This document shows, in pieces, positions 16,398-21,814 of a DNA stretch of 21,814 bases; the stretch's first letter is position 1; every line of letters starts with the position of its first letter. Source of the DNA: Syntrophomonas sp. (GTDB taxonomy: Bacteria; Bacillota; Syntrophomonadia; Syntrophomonadales; Syntrophomonadaceae); assembly GCA_028693695.1 (NCBI GenBank), contig JAQUUV010000013.1, forward strand, positions 1 to 21,814. Reading direction: 5' to 3'. Under the pieces are notes generated by a model. The model did not search any database and had not been told where the DNA came from. It was given only the letters and a program-made list of their open reading frames with translations. Made by a program: the position numbers and the translations under genes.

Positions 16398-16430
16398 ACT
16401 GCACCCTTTATGTGCACCATTTTAATTTCC
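16398..16430 (-). CDS. Possible 10-residue leader peptide upstream of rnf
   Basis: The ATG near 16420 is preceded by a perfect AAGGAGG at the right distance (8 nt) and opens MVHIKGAVFR, ending in TGA. It lies about 100 nt downstream of the predicted sigma-54 promoter and about 350 nt before the first rnf-operon gene. The excellent ribosome-binding site suggests translation. No attenuator-type run of one codon is visible. It could also be the remnant of a lost gene. The bounds given include part of the spacer before the ATG. Confidence 0.3.
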
Positions 16431-16532
16431 TCCTTATCACCAGGGTTACAGGCATTCCTTAATTTAGTAGGCTTGATTTCTTTCGGCACTGCATTATTTT
16501 TCTTATACAGCTAACCGGTTTTAGATGATTTA

Positions 16533-16550
16533 TCGCAATTACTATGCCAA
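16533..16550 (-). promoter_or_regulatory. Sigma-54 (-24/-12) promoter reading toward the rnf operon
   Basis: The minus strand reads TTGGCATAGTAATTGCGA, matching TGGCAC-N5-TTGCA with the invariant GG and GC separated by exactly 10 nt. It lies between the sigma-54 activator gene and the rnf operon and points at the latter, with a predicted start near 16523. The single mismatch in each half-element is common in working promoters. Confidence 0.7.
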
Positions 16551-16665
16551 CTTTACTTTTTCGCACTGTCTTTTTTCATCCCAGACAATCTGGGCTTTTC
16601 TCTAGAAGTCATAAAGCCACCTGCGTATGTTAGCTGTTTTATATCCACTATAATGTCCCAAGATT

Positions 16666-16697
16666 GTTAACAGTTGTTTCTTTTGGTGTTACAGTTG
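16666..16697. promoter_or_regulatory. Tandem GTTA(A)CAGTTG sites, candidate activator binding sites
   Basis: Two copies, GTTAACAGTTG (16666-16676) and GTTACAGTTG (16688-16697), have their CAGTTG cores 21 bp apart, i.e. two helical turns, on the same DNA face. They lie about 115-165 bp upstream of the sigma-54 promoter, a usual distance for enhancer sites. Assignment to the adjacent activator is inference. The rest of 16230-16750 shows no other gene or recognised riboswitch. Confidence 0.35.
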
Positions 16698-16753
16698 AAT
16701 TTTAATCTGCCTTTGCCTACACTTTCCCTTCAATGCCATCCGTCGTAATAATG

Positions 16754-16796
16754 AAAAAACCCGAAGAATGATATGTGTATCAATTCTCGGGTTTTT
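16754..16796 (-). terminator. Terminator after the sigma-54 activator gene
   Basis: AAAAACCCGA.. pairs with ..TCGGGTTTTT around a TGTG loop, with minor mismatches in the upper stem and A/U tracts on both sides, 38 nt after the activator stop. The symmetrical A and T runs make it potentially bidirectional. It separates the activator transcript from the rnf control region. Confidence 0.8.
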
Positions 16797-16833
16797 ATTA
16801 TATTTTCTTAAATTTCGAAAAGTTTAAATAAAT

Positions 16834-18846
16834 TTATTCAAAATTAAATTCGCGGGAAATATGGTAAAATTCCATCTTGCGATAAATAGTATTTCGAGAA
16901 ACTCCCATTTCCTTGGCAATCCGGCTGATATTACCTTTATGACGGGTCAACAGTTCCATAATGGTATTGCGCTCGACCAGTAATGCATCCATACCTCCCC
17001 CCCCGTTGTTGGGACCGGCGATTGGGGAAGGCCAGGATGATGATAATGGATCAGACTGTTCCGGCAAAGATTGCATAACCGCAATTTCGGCGGGTAGGTG
17101 TTCAAAAGAGAGAACTGGCCCGCTGGCGATGTTAATCATCTTTTCCACAACATTTTCCAATTCCCGCACATTTCCCGGCCAGCTATAGTTTTGAAGGCAT
17201 TCTATGATTCCTGGTTGTACGTTATCAATTTGGGTGTTCAATTTTTTAGAAATTTTTTTTAGAAGATAATTAAATAAAAGACTAATATCTCCCTTACGTT
17301 CCCGCAGAGGAGGAGCCGAAACCAGTACAACGTTTAACCGGTAATAAAGATCCTCGCGGAAATTACCTTTCTTAACTTCATCTTTCAAATTTTTATTGGT
17401 AGCACATATCACCCGAGCATCCACAGGAATAACCTGATCTCCTCCAATACGGGTGATTTTCCTCTCCTGCAGCACCCGCAGAAGAGTTACCTGCTGGTCA
17501 AGGGGCATATCTCCTATTTCATCTAAGAATAGGGTTCCTCCCGATGCCATTTCAAACTTTCCTGGTCTTCCCCCGCGTCTGGCTCCGGTAAATGCCCCCT
17601 CGGAGTAGCCAAAAAGCTCACTGGCGATTAATTCCCTGGGTATGGCCGCACAATTGAGCGCCACAAATGGCCCCTTCTGACAGGGACTATAATTGTGAAT
17701 TGCCTGAGCAAAAAGCTCCTTACCAGTACCACTTTCACCGACAATAAGCACATTACTTACATTCGATGCGGCATGGGATGCTACTTGCACAGCTTCCTTT
17801 AATTTAGGGCTTTCGCCAATAATATCTTCAAAATGGAAGGTAGCCTGCGCACCGCTAAAGCGGTTAATCAGTTTCTTTACCTTATTTATAGGATTGAAAA
17901 AGATAACTGCCCCAGTTACTTCCCCTTTTTCGTCCTTGATCGGTTTGCCGGTTACCAGGCAGTGAAAATGGTTCTGGGGGGTATCCACCCTCACCTCAAC
18001 CTCTGTATAAGCTTGACCCCTCTCTAAAACTCCGTCGGTCTTAGGAGTCTTGCCAAACAAATACTCTATTGTTCTACCTACTAAATTATAACCCAGTATC
18101 TGCTCCCCGACCGGGTTAATCTGCTTGATAACACCTTCCCGATCAACCATAATTGCCCCGTCAGACATGGTCTGAAAAATATTTTGCAGGCTGCTGTTGA
18201 GTACGGTTAAGGCCTGGTTTTTTTGTTTAATCCTGATCTGATCTCGAATTGCCTCCACTGCAGCCACAACCATACCCAGAGTATGCAGGTGAACTGCGCT
18301 GGAAGGTCCTGATATTTGCAGGGCACCGATAATCTGCCCATCATCGTTAAAGATAGGGGCTGCTGAACAGGTCCAGGGATGCAACATTTCACAATAGTGT
18401 TCTTGGCCTGAAACCTGAACTGGTTTATTCAGTTTTAAGGCCGTACCTATGCCATTAGTGCCAACTTCTTCTTCCATCCACCCGGTACCTATCATTAGAT
18501 TGACCTTTGAGGCATCATCAAGTATGTCATAATCACCAATGCTCTCCAAAATAAAACCGCGTTCATCTGATAAAAAAACAACAAATCCTGAACCAGCTAC
18601 AAATTCATAGAGTCTAACCATAAAATGCCAGGCCACCTCCATGATTTCCATGTTTTGGGCCCGTAATTGTTCGAGTTCGTACTGCTTCAGGATAAGGTGG
18701 CTGGTACCATCATAAGGATCAACCTTGGCATTATAACATCTTTGCCACGATTGCAGTATCTCAGGCCTGACTGTATCTAAATCCATTGTTCCACTATTAA
18801 CGAATTCTCTCCACGATTTAATTAATGTATTATCGGACTTTTTCAA
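16834..18846 (-). CDS. Sigma-54-dependent transcriptional activator (AcoR type)
   Basis: 670 residues. Order: an N-terminal AcoR-like segment (RPEILQSWQRC) with a GAF-type sensor up to about 200, a PAS domain (about 210-320, DGAIMVDREGVIKQINP), then the AAA+ domain with Walker A GESGTGKE, the sigma-54 contact loop GAFTGA, the Walker B region GGTLFLDEIGDM and the arginine-finger region FREDLYYRL, and a Fis-type helix-turn-helix at the end (NISRIAKEMGVSRNTIYRKM). The start is a TTG with weak AGGT upstream. No ATG is in frame before residue 21; an in-frame ATT at 18861 sits 6 nt after a near-perfect GAGGAGGGG and is an alternative. The ligand is unknown. It probably activates the sigma-54 promoter 280 bp downstream. 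Confidence 0.92.
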   Translation of the reverse strand: MKKSDNTLIKSWREFVNSGTMDLDTVRPEILQSWQRCYNAKVDPYDGTSHLILKQYELEQLRAQNMEIMEVAWHFMVRLYEFVAGSGFVVFLSDERGFILESIGDYDILDDASKVNLMIGTGWMEEEVGTNGIGTALKLNKPVQVSGQEHYCEMLHPWTCSAAPIFNDDGQIIGALQISGPSSAVHLHTLGMVVAAVEAIRDQIRIKQKNQALTVLNSSLQNIFQTMSDGAIMVDREGVIKQINPVGEQILGYNLVGRTIEYLFGKTPKTDGVLERGQAYTEVEVRVDTPQNHFHCLVTGKPIKDEKGEVTGAVIFFNPINKVKKLINRFSGAQATFHFEDIIGESPKLKEAVQVASHAASNVSNVLIVGESGTGKELFAQAIHNYSPCQKGPFVALNCAAIPRELIASELFGYSEGAFTGARRGGRPGKFEMASGGTLFLDEIGDMPLDQQVTLLRVLQERKITRIGGDQVIPVDARVICATNKNLKDEVKKGNFREDLYYRLNVVLVSAPPLRERKGDISLLFNYLLKKISKKLNTQIDNVQPGIIECLQNYSWPGNVRELENVVEKMINIASGPVLSFEHLPAEIAVMQSLPEQSDPLSSSWPSPIAGPNNGGGGMDALLVERNTIMELLTRHKGNISRIAKEMGVSRNTIYRKMEFYHISREFNFE

Positions 18847-18922
18847 TTCAGTACCTGAAATCTTCTTCCCCTCCTCGTCATTTATAAAAAGAGATTTAAT
18901 AGCTTAATAATATCATAACCAA

Positions 18923-19063
18923 CTATATATTTAGTTGAGAAAATTTCATACTTGAAACGCCCTCTAATAGTATGCCATCAAGTGAAAGCGTACCATTCAA
19001 ATCGAGCACTAAATTTTTCAATTCCAGGTTCATTTCCCTGCCGGGCAATGACAAATTAATCAT
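18923..19063 (-). pseudogene. Truncated HAD-family 'ATPase P-like' protein
   Basis: From the ATG at 19063 (GGGAGATG upstream) the frame encodes MINLSLPGREMNLELKNLVL.. continuing DLNGTLSLDGILLEGV and then stops after 46 residues. This is the N-terminus of the small soluble HAD proteins annotated as 'ATPase P', with the nucleophile motif in LDLNGT; intact members are around 150 residues. The remaining HAD motifs are absent in all frames of the following 70 bases, so the gene is a remnant truncated just before the sigma-54 activator. Confidence 0.6.
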
Positions 19064-19190
19064 ATGAACATCTCCCAACAAATATTTTAGTATAGCTAAG
19101 ATGCAACGATCCAATTTTAACATTGTAATCGTATTCTATAACAACTTATTGATTTTATTCCCACACTCCAATAGAATAACCAACGTTTTC

Positions 19191-19979
19191 TTATTCTCCG
19201 GTATAATTAGGTTCGCGTCGTTCTAAAAAGGACTGTAGACCTTCCTGGGAATCCTTGCTGCTCATCAAAGGCTGGATTTCCTCGAACATGCTAGTCAGCG
19301 CAGCCTTGTCACCATGAACCCGGGCTCTGCGCGAGGAGGCTAAGGCAGCCTGAACAGCCATCGGAGCAGCCTCGGCAATTTTTTCGGCCATCTCAAGTGC
19401 TCGGTTAAATTGCTGTCCGGGTTCAACCAATTCCTGAACCAGACCGAGGCGGTAAGCTTCCTGTCCGCTCATCTCATCACCGGTCAAAATGTATCGCATG
19501 GCATTGCCCCAGCCGATCTCCTTATACATGCGCACGGTTGCTCCGCCCACCGGGAATATGGCCCGTTTGACTTCCAGTTGGGCCAGCCGCAGGTCTTTAG
19601 TAGCAATCCTAACATCAGCCGCAAGCATCAACTCGAAGCCAATAGTATAGCAGATCCCCTGGCATGCCATAACCATGGGTTTCATGCAACGGTTATCCTC
19701 ATCTACACCAAAGGGATCGATCATACCATCTTCCAATGGCACCCACTTGCCTGATGCAAAGATTGGTCCCCATTGTGGAAGGTCTAATCCGGCAGTAAAG
19801 TGATCACCGACCGCGTACAGCAAGCCACAGCGGAGGTTCCTATTGCGGCTAAGTTCCCCGTAAGCCCTAGCCAGGTCATAATACATGTCCAGGGTAAATG
19901 CATTGCGTTTTTCCGGCCGATTGAAACCCATCAGCAAGACGTGACCACGAATTTCCGTAATTATATGATTAGTGCTCAT
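19191..19979 (-). CDS. Crotonase / enoyl-CoA hydratase-isomerase family protein
   Basis: 262 residues, normal family length. Visible features are the N-terminal NRPEKRNAFTLDMYYDL segment, the first oxyanion-hole region HFTAGLDLPQW, the second at QGICYTIGFELMLAADVRIA, and a Glu at the usual active-site segment (LAQLEVKRAIFPVGG). The glycines around the second oxyanion hole differ from the classical GGGCELA, and the PVGGAT stretch replaces PGAGGT, so the substrate need not be crotonyl-CoA. The ATG is preceded by AAGGGGGAATT. No other acyl-CoA genes are near, so the pathway is not determined. Confidence 0.88.
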   Translation of the reverse strand: MSTNHIITEIRGHVLLMGFNRPEKRNAFTLDMYYDLARAYGELSRNRNLRCGLLYAVGDHFTAGLDLPQWGPIFASGKWVPLEDGMIDPFGVDEDNRCMKPMVMACQGICYTIGFELMLAADVRIATKDLRLAQLEVKRAIFPVGGATVRMYKEIGWGNAMRYILTGDEMSGQEAYRLGLVQELVEPGQQFNRALEMAEKIAEAAPMAVQAALASSRRARVHGDKAALTSMFEEIQPLMSSKDSQEGLQSFLERREPNYTGE

Positions 19980-20009
19980 AATAATTCCCCCTTATGTAGA
20001 ATAGCTTGA

Positions 20010-20762
20010 TTACTTTTTATTCTTAATATATTTATGACTCACATTTGGATTACTAGTTTTTCTTGATTGGATTTCGAATTGCTTTAAGGACGATATGAGT
20101 AGTGTTAACTTTGAGTAGCCGTAGTTCCTGGTATCAAAATCCGGGTAACGCTTATTAAGTCTTGTCCCAACTTCGCCCAAAAATGCCCAGCCATCCTCGT
20201 CTGACGTTTCAGTTACTATAACTTTTATAGATTCTATTAGCTCTTCTTTACTTGCCATGCCTTCTTTTGGTGCCTCTTGCTTTTCTATCCTTTCATTGGT
20301 ATTGGTTTCATCGTGATTTATAGGGATTGTCGCTAAGACTTCAAGATATTTAAACTTCTCACAGGCCGCTATAAACGGCGCAGGCGTTTTCTTTTCGCCC
20401 ATGCCAACAACATACATTCCGGCCTCTCTCAAACGGGCAGCAAGCTTTGTGAAGTCACTATCACTTGACACAATACAAAACCCATCCACATTTTTTGAAT
20501 AGAGTATATCCATTGCATCAATTATTAAAGCGGCATCCGTAGAATTTTTACCCGTTGTGTAGCTGTATTGTTGAATCGGAGAAATAGAATAATTAAGCAG
20601 CACCGTCTTCCATGATGCTAGTTGCGGTTTTGTCCAATCTCCGTAAATCCTCTTATACGTAGGTGTCCCATGGTTAGAAATCTCATCAAATATATATCTT
20701 ATATATTTATCAGATACATTATCAGCATCAATTAAAACTGCAATCTTCCTATCATTTTCCAT
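20010..20762 (-). CDS. NYN-domain protein with C-terminal OST-HTH/LOTUS-like domain
   Basis: 250 residues. The N-terminal PIN-like NYN domain has the acidic signature VLIDADNVS, then KNSTDAALIIDAMDIL and CIVSSDSDFTKLAARLREAG, i.e. the Asp residues expected for metal-dependent RNase folds of the LabA/YacP-like group. A charged linker follows, then a region (SKEELIESIKVIV..DEDGWAFLGEVGTRLNKRYPDFDTRNYG) typical of OST-HTH domains thought to bind RNA. Likely a cytoplasmic RNA-processing or RNA-binding protein; its target is unknown. AAGGGGATAT precedes the ATG. Confidence 0.85.
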   Translation of the reverse strand: MENDRKIAVLIDADNVSDKYIRYIFDEISNHGTPTYKRIYGDWTKPQLASWKTVLLNYSISPIQQYSYTTGKNSTDAALIIDAMDILYSKNVDGFCIVSSDSDFTKLAARLREAGMYVVGMGEKKTPAPFIAACEKFKYLEVLATIPINHDETNTNERIEKQEAPKEGMASKEELIESIKVIVTETSDEDGWAFLGEVGTRLNKRYPDFDTRNYGYSKLTLLISSLKQFEIQSRKTSNPNVSHKYIKNKK

Positions 20763-20890
20763 ATAATATCCCCTTCTGTATTAGTCTCTGTTTTCACATT
20801 TTATCTACCTGCTCATGACACTGCTGCGCCTTCTCTTTGTGATGTGCAATAAATAAAATAACTTACTGCTTCCTTTTGATGTCTGAACTG

Positions 20891-21187
20891 TTATTTCACA
20901 TCATAACCTTCAAGAATAATGGATCTAGTATTTGTTGATTTCTCTCTAAGTTCTGCTATTTCCAAGTACTCTTTTGAATTAAAACACTTTTCTACGTCTT
21001 CATGGGAAGAGAATTTAATTAGTATTATTCTTTCAGGGTCCCAATCACCAAAAAGTGGTGTTACCTTCCCTCCCCTGATTAAGTAATGACCCCCATAACT
21101 CTCGACTATTGGCCGGGCTTTCTCAATATACTGAAAATATGTGTTTCCATCATGAATTTCAATTTCAATTAATACATAAGCTGGCAT
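20891..21187 (-). CDS. DUF1330 family small protein
   Basis: 98 residues with the ferredoxin-like alpha/beta pattern of DUF1330: MPAYVLIEIEIHD, then a YIEKARPIVESYGGHYLIRGGKV strand-helix, FGDWDPERIILIKFSSHEDV, and a C-terminal ILEGYDVK. Length matches the family. GGAAACATCAACA precedes the ATG. Function is unknown for the family. The 128-nt gap to the NYN gene holds nothing recognisable. Confidence 0.85.
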   Translation of the reverse strand: MPAYVLIEIEIHDGNTYFQYIEKARPIVESYGGHYLIRGGKVTPLFGDWDPERIILIKFSSHEDVEKCFNSKEYLEIAELREKSTNTRSIILEGYDVK

Positions 21188-21217
21188 TGTTGATGTTTCC
21201 TTTCATTAAATAGATTT

Positions 21218-21814
21218 TTATTTAACAATGAGACCTAGTAGAGTAGAAAGAGAAGCTGCTTGCATTGTGTTAACTATAGCACCATTAACATCAGTAATGT
21301 TTACACCGATACCTTCAATGTTACAACTAGTAAAATCTATTCCTTTAAGATTTGTGAAGTTCATTTGAGCCTGAAGTAGATTAGACTCTTGAAATTCAAC
21401 TTTTGATAATATTGAGTTTTTAAAATCCGAGGAAAATAATTGACATTCTAGGAACGCAACTTGCTTACAATTAGAATAGCTAAAGAAAGCATATTGGCCA
21501 TTGCATTTTTCAAAAACCACATCTCTCAAGGTGGCTTCACCTAAATTAATGCCAATAATTTTACAATTTATAAATTCGACTCTATGTAATGACGCTGCAT
21601 TAAAATCAACATTTGATAAATCACAATTTTGAAATCTCACATCCATCAGCTCTATATGTTTAAATATTATTTTATCAAAAACAACATTATTTAACTTTAC
21701 TTGTTTAAAAGTCATTCTCTCCGTCTCATGGTTTTCTAAAGAGCAATCGCTTATTGTTCCAAAAGAAAATATAGTTTCATCCACTATATTTTCTCTAGTT
21801 AACTCTATGATATC
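21218..21814 (-). CDS. Pentapeptide-repeat protein (probably 5' truncated by window)
   Basis: From the GTG at 21784 there are 188 residues with repeated A(N/D)LXX-like pentapeptides, e.g. VRFQNCDLSNVDFNAASLHRV and FSSDFKNSILSKVEFQESNL, predicting a right-handed quadrilateral beta helix. The frame is open from 21784 to the window edge (DIIELTRENI before the GTG) and the GTG has no good Shine-Dalgarno, so the real start is probably outside. Some pentapeptide proteins mimic DNA and protect gyrase, but nothing here singles out that role. Base composition is noticeably AT-richer than the hdr and rnf genes. Confidence 0.8.
   Translation of the reverse strand, partial: DIIELTRENIVDETIFSFGTISDCSLENHETERMTFKQVKLNNVVFDKIIFKHIELMDVRFQNCDLSNVDFNAASLHRVEFINCKIIGINLGEATLRDVVFEKCNGQYAFFSYSNCKQVAFLECQLFSSDFKNSILSKVEFQESNLLQAQMNFTNLKGIDFTSCNIEGIGVNITDVNGAIVNTMQAASLSTLLGLIVK

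Noticed and set aside
16430..16660. Possible riboswitch upstream of rnf
   Set aside because: I compared it by eye with c-di-GMP, SAM, cobalamin, THF and ZTP signatures and found no conserved core.
19132..19178. 8-bp inverted repeat TATTCTAT..ATAGAATA downstream of the crotonase gene
   Set aside because: The 31-nt loop and AT-only arms make a terminator or insertion-sequence end unconvincing.
1..21814. tRNA or rRNA genes, CRISPR arrays, intact transposases, prophage genes
   Set aside because: None were seen by eye on either strand.

Overview
The window looks like a chromosomal segment of an anaerobic, spore-former-like member of the Firmicutes (Clostridia, Peptococcaceae-like). The evidence is the gene content (Hdr-Flx, Rnf, a sigma-54 activator), strong Gram-positive-type Shine-Dalgarno sequences, moderately AT-rich DNA, and in-frame UGA codons that must be read as selenocysteine. 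I cannot name the genus. Apart from a 58-codon membrane-protein tail at the left edge, every convincing gene is on the minus strand, so transcription runs from right to left.

Right part (about 21.8 to 18.9 kb) is a loose set of accessory genes: a pentapeptide-repeat protein running off the window edge, a DUF1330 protein, a NYN-domain protein, a crotonase-family enzyme, and a truncated remnant of a small HAD-type 'ATPase P-like' protein. Next comes a sigma-54-dependent activator (GAF-PAS-AAA+-Fis HTH, AcoR type), ending in a clear terminator near 16.77 kb.

Centre (16.8 to 7.9 kb): about 770 bases of regulatory DNA hold a near-consensus -24/-12 sigma-54 promoter, tandem candidate activator sites and a 10-codon leader ORF. 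They precede a ten-gene operon: RseC-like protein, rnfC, rnfD, rnfG, rnfE, rnfA, rnfB, apbE (flavin transferase lipoprotein), a NusG-domain-II protein, a Gx/HepS1-type membrane protein and an EcfT-like membrane protein. Rnf couples reduced ferredoxin oxidation to NAD+ reduction and ion pumping. The last genes resemble the flavinylation/electron-export accessory genes of Gram-positive bacteria. RnfE lacks a normally conserved intramembrane cysteine.

Left part (7.7 to 0.3 kb): hdrC-hdrB-hdrA-flxD(mvhD)-flxC-flxB-flxA, a flavin-based electron-bifurcating heterodisulfide reductase/NADH dehydrogenase complex, closed by a strong terminator. HdrA and FlxD would each be called as broken genes by standard gene calling. 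In both cases the in-frame UGA falls exactly where the family has a key cysteine, and is followed at the right distance by a bacterial SECIS-like hairpin, so I read both as selenoproteins. HdrB carries an unusual 136-residue Ala/Lys-rich C-terminal extension, and a REP/MITE-like repeat sits between hdrB and hdrA.

How it fits together (inference): Flx-Hdr would oxidise NADH, reducing ferredoxin and a disulfide or other HdrB-site acceptor, and Rnf would re-oxidise the ferredoxin with NAD+ while building an ion gradient. A shared two-part element (a 14-bp box plus a 15-bp palindrome at nearly the same spacing) lies upstream of both operons, suggesting co-regulation.
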